A DNA stretch of 64,000 bases from Alteromonas sp. M12 (GTDB lineage Bacteria; Pseudomonadota; Gammaproteobacteria; Enterobacterales; Alteromonadaceae). This document shows, in pieces, positions 47,537-56,381 of this stretch. The notes beneath the pieces were generated by a model that saw nothing but the letters and a program-made list of their open reading frames with translations, had not been told where the DNA came from and ran no database searches. A program made the translations under genes and the position numbers. The DNA is taken from assembly GCF_037478005.1 (NCBI RefSeq), contig NZ_CP144164.1, forward strand, positions 2,294,001 through 2,358,000, given 5' to 3'. The number at the start of each line of letters is the position of its first letter. Position 1 is the first letter of the stretch.

Positions 47537-50140
47537 TTAGTTTGCCACTATGTTAACTAATTTACCTGGTACATAAATTACTTTTCTAAGTGTTTTACCA
47601 TCAGTAAATTGGGTTACGTTTGGTTGCTCAATAGCGAGTTCTTTAACTTCTGCTTCTGGCATGTCGGCCGCCACCGTCATTTTAGCTCGAACCTTACCGT
47701 TGACTTGTACAATGATAAGTTTTTCGTCTTCAACAAGGGCTGACTGATCCGCCTGTGGCCATGCTTCAAAAGAAATTTCACTTGTGTGTCCAAATTGTTC
47801 CCATAATTCGTGGCATATATGCGGTGTTATAGGATTCAACATAAGTACCATTGCTTGTAAACCTTCATCTAACAACGCACGATCTTGGGCTGAATCTTGA
47901 GGCGCTTTTTGTAGGTGATTTAGCAGTTCCATAATCGCCGCTATCGCTGTATTGAAGGTTTGACGACGACCTAGGTCATCGCTAACTTTATCAATGGTTT
48001 TGTGAATATGGCGACGTAGTGCTTTTTGATCAGTGCTAAGGGTTGAAACAGATAAACTTTCAACGGGTCCTAAGGCTAAATGATCTTGCACCAATTTCCA
48101 AAAACGTCTTAAAAAGCGGTTAGAACCATCTACTCCAGAATCAATCCATTCAAGCGTCTGCTCTGGTGGCGCAGCAAACATAGTAAACAAACGAATAGTA
48201 TCTGCACCGTAAACATCAATGACCTGTTGAGGGTCGATGCCGTTGTTTTTCGACTTTGACATTTTGGTCATGCCGCCAAATTCAACTTCTTTACCGTCAC
48301 TGGCTAATGTTGCACTAACAATTCGGCCTTTTTCATCTTTTTGAGTATCCACATCTGCCGGTGAATACCACTGCTTTTTGCCTTTTTCATCTTCGCGATA
48401 AAAAGAGTCGGCTAAAACCATACCTTGGCAAAGCAACCGTTTGTATGGTTCGCTAGACTCTACTAAGCCTTCATCCCGCAATAACTTATGGAAAAAGCGC
48501 GAATACAATAGATGCAATATGGCATGTTCTATACCGCCTACATATTGATCTACTGGCAGCCAATAGTTTGCTTGTGCTGGATCTAACATGGCTTGATCAT
48601 TTTGTGCACTTGTATAGCGTGCATAATACCAAGATGACTCCATAAAGGTGTCGAAGGTATCTGTTTCACGTAGCGCAGGTTGGCCTTGGTATTCGGTTTT
48701 AGCCCATTCTGGATCCGCCTTAATAGGTGAAACAACACCATTCATCACGACATCTTCGGGTAAGACAACTGGCAAATCTTGTTCTGGAACGGGGACAGAT
48801 TCGCCATTCTCCAGATTCAGCATAGGAATCGGGGAACCCCAATAACGTTGGCGCGAAACACCCCAGTCACGAAGACGGTAGTTAACCTTACGCTGACCTT
48901 TACCTTGAGTTTCTAATTCTTGACTAATTTTTTCAAATGCTTGTTCTGAGGTTAATCCGTCAAAATGTCCAGAATTAACTAATTTACCTTTTTCAGTGAA
49001 TGCCGCTTCACTTAAGTCACAGGTAAGACCGCTGTTATCAAGTGGTTCAATTACTTGGGTAATATTCAGTTTATATTTTGTGGCAAACTCATAATCTCGT
49101 TGATCATGTCCTGGTACCGCCATAACCGCACCTGAGCCGTAATCCATTAACACAAAGTTAGCGGCCCAGACCGGGACTTTGATACCGGAAATAGGGTGTA
49201 CTGCATACAAACCTGTTGCACAGCCCTTTTTCTCCATAGTGGCCATATCCGCTTCTGCTACTTTGGTGTTTTTACACTCTTCAATAAATGCGGCCAATTC
49301 TGGATTACTATTTGCTGCTGCTAGGGCAATAGGGTGAGTCGCCGCAATACCAACATAAGTCACACCCAATAGCGTGTCAGGACGGGTGGTATAAACTTCA
49401 AATTCGCTGATATTATCGATTGCTTGGGCAAGCTCAAACTTAATTTCTACCCCTTCAGAACGCCCAATCCAATTTTTTTGCATAGTGCGAACTTGCTCTG
49501 GCCAGTCTTCCAACTGTTCCAAATCTTGCAGAAGCTCTTCTGCATAGTCGGTTATCTTAATAAACCATTGAGGAATTTCTTTTTGTTCAACCAAGGCTCC
49601 TGAGCGCCAACCGCGACCATCAATCACCTGCTCGTTAGCTAATACGGTATGATCAACCGGGTCCCAGTTTACTGTAGCATTTTTCTTGTAAACTAAGCCT
49701 TTTTCATATAATCGAGTGAAAAACCATTGTTCCCAACGGTAGTAATCTTGTTTACAGGTTGCTAATTCACGGTTCCAATCATAGCCAAATCCAAGAGATT
49801 TGAGCTGCTGCTTCATGTAATCAATATTTGAATAGGTCCATTTCGCAGGAGCAGTATTATTATTAATCGCTGCGTTTTCTGCTGGCAGTCCAAATGCATC
49901 CCAACCCATAGGCTGCAATACGTTCTTGCCTTGCATACGATGAAAACGGCTGATTACATCGCCAATGGTATAATTTCTAACATGGCCCATATGTAAACGA
50001 CCACTTGGATAGGGAAACATCGACAAACAATAAAATTTTTCCTTACTAGCATCTTCTTCAGCTCGGAATATGTCATTTTGTTCCCAATGGGATTGTACCT
50101 TTGATTCAATTTCTTGCGGGTCGTATTGTTTGTCAGCCAT
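47537..50140 (-). CDS. leuS: Leucyl-tRNA synthetase
   Basis: A class I aminoacyl-tRNA synthetase of 867 residues. The HIGH motif is HMGH in [15 protein letters not shown]. The editing domain carries [18 protein letters not shown] appears as [11 protein letters not shown], and the anticodon-binding and C-terminal domains end with [11 protein letters not shown] and [12 protein letters not shown]. Similarity to the E. coli enzyme is continuous. I use the ATG at 50140. A GTG two codons upstream is also possible and stands closer to GGAA. It heads the leftward leuS-lptE-holA operon. Confidence 0.97.
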   Translation of the reverse strand: MADKQYDPQEIESKVQSHWEQNDIFRAEEDASKEKFYCLSMFPYPSGRLHMGHVRNYTIGDVISRFHRMQGKNVLQPMGWDAFGLPAENAAINNNTAPAKWTYSNIDYMKQQLKSLGFGYDWNRELATCKQDYYRWEQWFFTRLYEKGLVYKKNATVNWDPVDHTVLANEQVIDGRGWRSGALVEQKEIPQWFIKITDYAEELLQDLEQLEDWPEQVRTMQKNWIGRSEGVEIKFELAQAIDNISEFEVYTTRPDTLLGVTYVGIAATHPIALAAANSNPELAAFIEECKNTKVAEADMATMEKKGCATGLYAVHPISGIKVPVWAANFVLMDYGSGAVMAVPGHDQRDYEFATKYKLNITQVIEPLDNSGLTCDLSEAAFTEKGKLVNSGHFDGLTSEQAFEKISQELETQGKGQRKVNYRLRDWGVSRQRYWGSPIPMLNLENGESVPVPEQDLPVVLPEDVVMNGVVSPIKADPEWAKTEYQGQPALRETDTFDTFMESSWYYARYTSAQNDQAMLDPAQANYWLPVDQYVGGIEHAILHLLYSRFFHKLLRDEGLVESSEPYKRLLCQGMVLADSFYREDEKGKKQWYSPADVDTQKDEKGRIVSATLASDGKEVEFGGMTKMSKSKNNGIDPQQVIDVYGADTIRLFTMFAAPPEQTLEWIDSGVDGSNRFLRRFWKLVQDHLALGPVESLSVSTLSTDQKALRRHIHKTIDKVSDDLGRRQTFNTAIAAIMELLNHLQKAPQDSAQDRALLDEGLQAMVLMLNPITPHICHELWEQFGHTSEISFEAWPQADQSALVEDEKLIIVQVNGKVRAKMTVAADMPEAEVKELAIEQPNVTQFTDGKTLRKVIYVPGKLVNIVAN

Positions 50141-50320
50141 TAACACGGAATTCCAAAAATAGTATATTTATCTGTTAAAAGAAGCGAAAAGGACTTCTTA
50201 ATGTTATTCCTTCAAGAATACCTTAGCTAGCCGTATGCAAACAACCGGAAATGCAGTTTAGAGCAATTAAAAACGGTTAGTATGATTATTAATTAGCCGA
50301 AACTGAAATTACTAAGGGGT

Positions 50321-50349
50321 TTGACAGTTGACACAATTCAACATAAAGG
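50321..50349 (+). promoter_or_regulatory. Weak candidate promoter of the Lon-like protease gene
   Basis: Two overlapping-register TTGACA hexamers (50321-50326, 50328-50333) occur 7 bp apart. The best -10 for the first, 17 nt later, is the poor TAAAGG. It lies about 35 nt before the start codon. Confidence 0.3.
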
Positions 50350-50384
50350 TTTCACTGTGGCCAAATTAACTTCAAAATAGACAT

Positions 50385-52772
50385 ATGCTGCAACCTACAT
50401 CACTTAGTGTTGAACAATTAACCGCAATCCCTAGTCGTCGTTTGATTAATCAAGCGCTGCGCGACGATAATGCATTGTTGGCTACATTTATCGGACAACA
50501 AAGAGCCAGAGAAGCACTGTCTTTTGGTTTGGGCATACAAGCCAAAGGTTATAACCTCTATGTTATGGGGGAGCATGCCACGGGCCGGTTTACCCTAGTT
50601 CAAGAATATATTGCCAAATCAGTAGATAAAGTCCCTACACCAGACGAGTGGTGCTACATCAATAACTTTGAAGAAGAAAGGGAACCTTTCGTTCTGCGCT
50701 TAAAACCCGGCGAGAGTAAGCTGCTACATAAAGATATGGAGGGCTTAATTGACGAGCTCTTAGATACCTTTCCTGCCGCCTACGATAACCCTGGATACCA
50801 ACGTAAAAAAGCGGCCATTGCTAGAGAGTTCGATCAACGTTATGACAGGGCTATTGATAAGGTAGAACAGTATGCACAATCTAAAAACGTTGCCTTGTTT
50901 GAAGAAAATGGCACCATAAGTTTTTCACCAATTGTAGATGACAAACCGATCACAGATGCGGATTTCACTAAATTAGATGATCAGCAACGTCAGCATTATT
51001 ATCAACTAATTGACAAATTAGAGGATTATTTAAGTGAAGCTTTGTTGGAGTTGCCTAAGTGGAAACGTCAATCATCTGAACAGTTACGTAAACTCAAGCG
51101 TGATACCGCTGAGCAAGGCATCAAACCGCTATTAAAAGACTTAGAGCACAAGTATGCCAACGAATTAGCCATTCTAAAATTTTTAAGGCAATTGAAATCC
51201 CATTTAGTCGATACCATCGTTGAATTACTTGCTGGCGATATTAAAGATGATAAGCAAGATGAATACGATAAACGTGATGTTTTAGAAGAACAATACCTAC
51301 CTAATATTTTGGTATCTCATCATTTAAACGATGGGGCTCCGGTAGTTTACGAACCGAATCCCACCCATCAAAGTCTATTTGGTAAAATTGAATACACAAA
51401 TGTGCAAGGTTCGATGTACACCAGCTATCGAATGATTCGAAGTGGCGCATTGCATAAGGCAAATGGCGGCTATCTTTTGTTAGATGCAGATAAAATGATT
51501 GACCAACCGTTTGTCTGGGATTCCTTAAAACTCGCATTAAAATTTGGACAGCTCAAAATGGAGTTGCCGCAACTTGACGTGGGAATGGTTAATTCTATGA
51601 CGTTGAATCCGCAACAAATTCCGCTGAACGTGAAAGTGGTGTTATTGGGGTCCAGAGATTTATATTATTTACTACAAGATTATGACGAAGAATTCGATGA
51701 ATTATTTCGTGTATTAGTCGACTTCGATCATGAAATACCGCTCAATAAACGTACCCTTTATGACTTTGTCGGCCGGGTACGCAATCATGTGATATCACTT
51801 GGTTTGAATAGTATTTCTGATTCGGCGATGTACCGTTTGGTCGAGTACAGTTTACGACTTGCCGAACATCAGCAGAACCTGTCTGCACGTTTTTCAGATG
51901 TGATCGAGTTAATTAATGAAGCTCATTATTTTTGCAGTTTAGAAAACTCAAGTGAAATTCAAACTAGTCATATCGAAACCGCTTTAAAGGCAAAAATTGA
52001 AAGGACAGGGCGGGTAAGTCAGGCATTATTGGAAGATATTAAGCAAGGTCAGATATTGATTGCGACCGAAGGAACCGCTATTGGCCAAGTTAATGGCCTG
52101 ACGGTTCTGGAAATTGGTGACAGTGTCTTTGGCACACCTGCAAGAATCACCTCAACCGTGTACGCGGGTGCAAATGGCGTGGTTGATATAGAACGGGAGG
52201 TCGAGTTAGGCCAACCCATTCATTCCAAAGGGGTTATGTTACTTACCGGCTATTTGGGTAACAAGTATGCGCAGTATTTCCCTTTAACACTGTCTGCTAA
52301 TATAGCCCTTGAGCAATCGTATGGGCATATTGATGGAGATAGCGCGTCATTAGGTGAATTAGTCGCGCTGATCTCAGCGTTAACAGAAGTGCCAGCACGA
52401 CAAGACCTAGCCATTACGGGTTCAATAAATCAATATGGTGAAGTGCAAGCTATTGGCGGTGTAAATGAAAAAATTGAAGGTTTTTTCAAGCTCTGTCAAC
52501 ATCGCGGATTGAATGGCACTCAAGGTGTGATTATCCCGCATTCTAATCATATTAATTTAATGCTTAATAGCGAAGTAATCGAAGCCGTAAGATCAGGTGT
52601 ATTTCACATTTACACCGTTGCCACTGTAGACCAAGCTTTGTCTTTGTTGACCGGTAAAGAAGCCGGTGAGCTAAATTCTAGAGGACGCTATCCGAAAGGC
52701 ACTATGAATTACTTGGCGGTAAATCGCTTGTATAACATAGCTTCAATAGTCAACGGTGCAGACGGAGATTAA
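50385..52772 (+). CDS. Lon-related ATP-dependent protease (YcbZ-like, S16)
   Basis: A 795-residue protein of the Lon-like group to which E. coli YcbZ belongs. The protease domain has the Ser-Lys pair S653 (DGDSASLGE) and K696 (GGVNEKIEGFF), 43 residues apart as in Lon. The N-terminal AAA-like region has GEHATGRFT (62-70), where the Walker A lysine is arginine. A long helical insert (about 140-290) lies within the ATPase module, and ANGGYLLLDADKMI resembles a Walker B region. The substrate is unknown. It diverges from leuS and is followed 27 nt later by slyD. Confidence 0.9.
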   Translation: MLQPTSLSVEQLTAIPSRRLINQALRDDNALLATFIGQQRAREALSFGLGIQAKGYNLYVMGEHATGRFTLVQEYIAKSVDKVPTPDEWCYINNFEEEREPFVLRLKPGESKLLHKDMEGLIDELLDTFPAAYDNPGYQRKKAAIAREFDQRYDRAIDKVEQYAQSKNVALFEENGTISFSPIVDDKPITDADFTKLDDQQRQHYYQLIDKLEDYLSEALLELPKWKRQSSEQLRKLKRDTAEQGIKPLLKDLEHKYANELAILKFLRQLKSHLVDTIVELLAGDIKDDKQDEYDKRDVLEEQYLPNILVSHHLNDGAPVVYEPNPTHQSLFGKIEYTNVQGSMYTSYRMIRSGALHKANGGYLLLDADKMIDQPFVWDSLKLALKFGQLKMELPQLDVGMVNSMTLNPQQIPLNVKVVLLGSRDLYYLLQDYDEEFDELFRVLVDFDHEIPLNKRTLYDFVGRVRNHVISLGLNSISDSAMYRLVEYSLRLAEHQQNLSARFSDVIELINEAHYFCSLENSSEIQTSHIETALKAKIERTGRVSQALLEDIKQGQILIATEGTAIGQVNGLTVLEIGDSVFGTPARITSTVYAGANGVVDIEREVELGQPIHSKGVMLLTGYLGNKYAQYFPLTLSANIALEQSYGHIDGDSASLGELVALISALTEVPARQDLAITGSINQYGEVQAIGGVNEKIEGFFKLCQHRGLNGTQGVIIPHSNHINLMLNSEVIEAVRSGVFHIYTVATVDQALSLLTGKEAGELNSRGRYPKGTMNYLAVNRLYNIASIVNGADGD

Positions 52773-52799
52773 CAACACAATGAAATGTAAGAGAAAAAT

Positions 52800-53282
52800 A
52801 TGACAATCAGTAAAGATAAAGTGGTTCAGTTTCATTATCGAATTAATGATCTTGAAGGTAACGAGTTAGAAACGAGTTTTGCTAGTGATCCTGCGGCATA
52901 TTTGCATGGTCATAACAATATGATGGTTGGCATCGAAAAATCCCTAGAAGGTAAAAGCGTTGGAGATGAGTTCAGCGTTGAACTTCCAGCCCAAGAAACC
53001 TTTGGTGAAGTGATTAAAAATGCAGAACAGCGGGTTTCCGTTAAGCATTTGCAAGGGGCTAAAAAATGGAAACCGGGAATGACAGCTGTTTTGCAAACTG
53101 AAAACGGTGCTAGGGAAGTGACCATTGTTAAGATGGGTAAATTTATGGCTACTGTGGATATTAATCACCCGTTAGCTGGGCAAACCCTTAAATTCGATTT
53201 AAAAGTGGAAGATGTACGTGATGCCACTGATGAAGAATTGTCTCATGGACACGCTCACGGAGTTGGCGGCCACCATCACTAA
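52800..53282 (+). CDS. slyD: FKBP-type peptidyl-prolyl isomerase SlyD
   Basis: A cytoplasmic isomerase and metallochaperone of 160 residues. The FKBP part is split by the IF chaperone domain as usual (FHYRINDLEGNELETSF, then YLHGHNNMMVGIEKSLEGK, then GEVIKNAEQRVSV). The C-terminal tail HGHAHGVGGHHH binds nickel or zinc, although it is shorter and lacks the cysteines of E. coli SlyD. It lies 27 nt after the Lon-like gene and may be co-transcribed. An AT-rich hairpin follows. Confidence 0.93.
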   Translation: MTISKDKVVQFHYRINDLEGNELETSFASDPAAYLHGHNNMMVGIEKSLEGKSVGDEFSVELPAQETFGEVIKNAEQRVSVKHLQGAKKWKPGMTAVLQTENGAREVTIVKMGKFMATVDINHPLAGQTLKFDLKVEDVRDATDEELSHGHAHGVGGHHH

Positions 53283-53313
53283 CAGAAGTTATTCATTTCA
53301 ACGACCATCAAGT

Positions 53314-53373
53314 ATATTTAGCGTGAATTAAAAATTTACGCTAAATATTTAACGATTTCGCGAATTTACGCTA
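53314..53373. repeat. AT-rich inverted repeat with a direct repeat, downstream of slyD
   Basis: Arms 53314-53324 (ATATTTAGCGT) and 53338-53348 pair perfectly over 11 bp. With A-T pairs and one G-T pair inside, the stem can extend to 16 bp with a 3-nt loop. The right-arm sequence AATTTACGCTA (53333-53343) is repeated directly at 53363-53373, exactly 30 bp away. There is no T run, so it is not a standard terminator. A regulatory site for the GH19 gene is possible. Confidence 0.6.
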
Positions 53374-53481
53374 TCTTAATTAAGTCCTATCCTTTTTAAC
53401 AACACATTACTTCACATGGATAGGTAATTAATGCATCGCAGTTAGAATGCACTTTGTTTTCATTACATAAGGACATCTAAC

Positions 53482-54270
53482 ATGATTCCAGTGGATGGCG
53501 ATTTCATCTTGGCGGTTGCACCGCGATTCTCAGGTGACAAAGCAGAAGCACAAATGCGAATAGTTGGTCAGCTTTCAGCTATATTCGCGCCAACCTTAGC
53601 CAGTTATCAAATTAATACCAGACTGCGGATTGCTCATTTCATGGGACAAGTTACCCATGAGTGTGCAGGTTTTCGAACCACCGAAGAGTTCGCATCAGGT
53701 GCAGCCTATGAAGGCAGGAGTGATTTGGGGAATGATCAAATTGGTGACGGTAAACGCTACAAAGGTCGTGGTCTGTTGCAATTAACAGGCAGAGCCAATT
53801 ATCGACAGTATGGTAAAAAACTCAACTTGCCCTTGGAGGATGATCCTCAAATTGCTGCTGATCCGGCCATTTCCCTTAAAATTGCCTGTGAATATTGGCG
53901 TTCCAGAAAAATTAATGCTGCCGCTGATCTCGACGACCTAATCAGGGTTACAAAGCTTGTAAATGGTGGCACTAACGGTCTAGATGATAGGCGTAAATAC
54001 CTGCAAAAAGCCAAACGAGCTTTAGCTAGTATTGAAGGTATCCGGATAGCGCTGAATGATGGCGATAACGCAGTGGTTCTTCGTCGCGGATCCTTTGGTG
54101 ATAAGGTGGGGGAATTACAAAAGATGCTAGCTGACAAAGGTTATGTGCTGTCAATTGATAATGACTTCGGTGCGGGCACGGAAGGAGCCGTTATCATGTT
54201 CCAAAAGGACAATGGTTTGAAAGAAGATGGTATTGTGGGCAAATCCACTTGGCAGAAACTAGGTGCTTAA
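53482..54270 (+). CDS. GH19 chitinase/endolysin-like protein with C-terminal peptidoglycan-binding domain
   Basis: A 262-residue protein in two parts. Residues 1-185 are a GH19 lysozyme-like fold with the candidate catalytic Glu in QVTHECAGFRTTEEF and the signature YKGRGLLQLTGRANYRQYGK. Residues about 200-262 are a PG_binding_1 domain (GDKVGELQKMLADKG, then GIVGKSTWQKLGA). There is no signal peptide, as in phage endolysins, and no holin or other phage gene lies nearby. It may be a captured endolysin, a bacteriocin-like lysin or a contact-dependent effector. The ATG has AAGGA upstream. Confidence 0.83.
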   Translation: MIPVDGDFILAVAPRFSGDKAEAQMRIVGQLSAIFAPTLASYQINTRLRIAHFMGQVTHECAGFRTTEEFASGAAYEGRSDLGNDQIGDGKRYKGRGLLQLTGRANYRQYGKKLNLPLEDDPQIAADPAISLKIACEYWRSRKINAAADLDDLIRVTKLVNGGTNGLDDRRKYLQKAKRALASIEGIRIALNDGDNAVVLRRGSFGDKVGELQKMLADKGYVLSIDNDFGAGTEGAVIMFQKDNGLKEDGIVGKSTWQKLGA

Positions 54271-54287
54271 CATGTTAGCACCTAGTT
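54257..54287 (+). terminator. Possible terminator hairpin at the end of the GH19 gene
   Basis: The arms AACTAGGTGCT and AGCACCTAGTT pair perfectly over 11 bp across the stop codon. No U tract follows, so the terminator call is weak. Confidence 0.33.
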
Positions 54288-54321
54288 AGGCGTATTTAGA
54301 TTTGCGGTAGAGGCGGGGTTA

Positions 54322-56043
54322 TCATTGGTTAAATTGATAAACCCGATTACGACCGTTTTCTTTAGATTCGTACAAAGCAGTATCTGCACCAGCAAATAGT
54401 TTTTCTAAACTGTATCCACAAGTCGAAGCATCAGCAACACCAAAACTAGCGGTGATTTTAAATTGATGGTCGGTTTCGTGGGTATCGATGCTGGCAATGG
54501 CAGCACGGCAGATTTCAGCAACTTTACAAGCTTCATCAACGTTACAACCTGGCAATACAATACCAAATTCCTCGCCACCCATGCGGCCAATAAGATCAAT
54601 TGATCGGCATACTAATTTTGCTTCTTTTACTGATTTTTTAAGTGCCCAATCTCCGGTTTGATGACCGTAAGTATCATTCACTTTTTTAAAGTGATCCAAA
54701 TCAAACAACACAAAGCTAACAGGCTGTTTCTGATTTTCAGCATCGTCAATTATTCTTTTCGCTCGATGATTGAAATGGTGACGATTACTGATCCCCGTTA
54801 GCTCATCAGTCTCTGCCAACTTTCGCAGTTTTATTTGGATTTTTCTGCTGCGATATAACCAAACAAATAGCAAAATAAGTAGAGAGACAGCCAAAGTAAG
54901 GGCAAGTCGATTATTACGTGATTGTTCGGCGGCTAATTCTGCTTGTGTGCGTAATAGTGCATTTTGTTTATCTAAAATAACGATTGTATTGTCTTGCTCC
55001 AACTTTTCGTATTTAGCTTGTTGAAACGCAAGACCTCGAGCTTTAGTGTCATCTATATAGGCTTTTTCAGCTTCATTAAATCGTTTTAAATATTCAACGG
55101 TTTGTTGGTAGTCGCCCTGAGCTTCGGCAGCTTTATATAACACCCCCAATGACCTTACTAAGCCTTTGGTTAAACCAAAATTTTGAATACTGTCATAGGC
55201 TTTTAAACCATATGTTTTAGCTAAATCAGGTTGATCTAAAAGTAAATAATTATTTGCCATCAAACTATAAAATACACCAATTAGTGGTGGATATTTACTC
55301 TCTACAGTCTGTTTCTCGGCGTCTTGCAATAATTTGAGGGATTCTTTGATGCGACTTTCGTTGGTTAATGATTCTGCCACCGTCATAATAATGATATTTG
55401 CGACTAAAAATTCATTGTTACTTTTACAAAAATCAATACTTTCTTGCGCATACTGATAATCAGTAAGCACTTTTGCCAGTTCAAATTCTGATTCAACTTT
55501 TATTTGCCGCGCAAAACATTGCGTTCGATTAGTTGTATTTCTTGCTAAAAGTTGGTTGGCTACTTTTAATCCCAATTCATATTGCTGGGCTTGATTATAA
55601 AAAATTGCAACAATGCCAAAGCTACTGTTTAAGGCCTCTTCATCCTGTACTTTTTCACGTTGGTCGAACAAACGGTTAATTGCCTTCGCCCCAAAGTAAA
55701 AATCACGTTTAACTGCGTAATTATTAACTAAAGAGCTTAGCGCTCGCAATTTTAACGTTTCCGAAGCATTACTACTTTCTATATTTTTATACAGCTCGAT
55801 GGCTTCATCCACTTTTCCGTTGAAAGTAAGTTGATAACCTTTAAGCAAGTGATAGAAATGCTTTTGCTGGGTTTCAAATGGTTCATCAGTTTCTTCCAAC
55901 TCTGCCATTAGCGCTTCAAAAGCATTAAAATCAGAACTTCTTATTTTATCTGCTTTATGCAACAGCGTCGTTACATCTGCAAGCGACGTAAGTGGAGTCG
56001 ATAAGCTCAATAAAAAAACAACAGAAATTACAACAAAACGCAT
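54322..56043 (-). CDS. Diguanylate cyclase with periplasmic TPR-like sensor
   Basis: A 573-residue membrane protein: signal peptide, a helical-repeat (TPR-like) periplasmic region (about 25-360), a short coiled coil, one transmembrane helix (LALTLAVSLLILLFVWLYRS) and a cytoplasmic GGDEF domain. The active site is GGEEF (489-493), so it should make c-di-GMP. The inhibitory site R480-S-I-D483 lies exactly five residues before it. I chose the ATG at 56043, 2 nt after the stop of the small upstream gene, with GAGAG as ribosome site. A TTG at 56049 would overlap that stop. It may respond to an envelope signal. Confidence 0.87.
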   Translation of the reverse strand: MRFVVISVVFLLSLSTPLTSLADVTTLLHKADKIRSSDFNAFEALMAELEETDEPFETQQKHFYHLLKGYQLTFNGKVDEAIELYKNIESSNASETLKLRALSSLVNNYAVKRDFYFGAKAINRLFDQREKVQDEEALNSSFGIVAIFYNQAQQYELGLKVANQLLARNTTNRTQCFARQIKVESEFELAKVLTDYQYAQESIDFCKSNNEFLVANIIIMTVAESLTNESRIKESLKLLQDAEKQTVESKYPPLIGVFYSLMANNYLLLDQPDLAKTYGLKAYDSIQNFGLTKGLVRSLGVLYKAAEAQGDYQQTVEYLKRFNEAEKAYIDDTKARGLAFQQAKYEKLEQDNTIVILDKQNALLRTQAELAAEQSRNNRLALTLAVSLLILLFVWLYRSRKIQIKLRKLAETDELTGISNRHHFNHRAKRIIDDAENQKQPVSFVLFDLDHFKKVNDTYGHQTGDWALKKSVKEAKLVCRSIDLIGRMGGEEFGIVLPGCNVDEACKVAEICRAAIASIDTHETDHQFKITASFGVADASTCGYSLEKLFAGADTALYESKENGRNRVYQFNQ

Positions 56044-56045
56044 TT

Positions 56046-56267
56046 TCAACTCTCTTTTGGTGCGTCTTCCTGCTCTTCAGACTCCTCTTCTTTTTGCTCA
56101 TCATCTTTTGCTGGCATCAACGCACACCAAAATTTTCCTTGTTTTTGACGCATTTCTTCTATGTCTTTTTTAGCTTTTAAGGCTAGAGGATGTTGTCCCT
56201 GTTCAGACAATTCTCTTTTAAAGTCGGGGTTAACAGCTAGTTGTTCTAATAATTGTAACGCTGACAT
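56046..56267 (-). CDS. Small acidic protein, candidate split-borosin precursor peptide
   Basis: A 73-residue protein. Residues 1-43 look helical (MSALQLLEQLAVNPDFKREL, then KKDIEEMRQKQG). A short hydrophobic stretch KFWCALMP (45-52) follows, and the rest is a very acidic tail (EEESEEQED). The start has AAGGTG 5 nt upstream. It lies 114 nt downstream of a borosin-type methyltransferase, and its N-terminal pattern resembles what I recall of the substrate SonA of Shewanella (MSxL, helix, then DP/NP). That makes it the best candidate substrate, with KFWCALMP as possible core. It could instead be an unrelated regulator of the following GGDEF gene. Confidence 0.6.
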   Translation of the reverse strand: MSALQLLEQLAVNPDFKRELSEQGQHPLALKAKKDIEEMRQKQGKFWCALMPAKDDEQKEEESEEQEDAPKES

Positions 56268-56381
56268 ATTGGCACCTTATTTTGATTAAAAAAATATCGG
56301 ATGAATAAACAATTTAAACGGCCCGTATTATTAAACACTTGGCATACTTGTGGAAGGGACTATCTGCTATTTTTCAGGTTT

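Noticed and set aside
53482..54270. Prophage remnant around the GH19 endolysin-like gene
   Set aside because: All surrounding genes are chromosomal (Lon-like protease, slyD, GGDEF). No integrase, capsid, holin or attachment repeat is seen.
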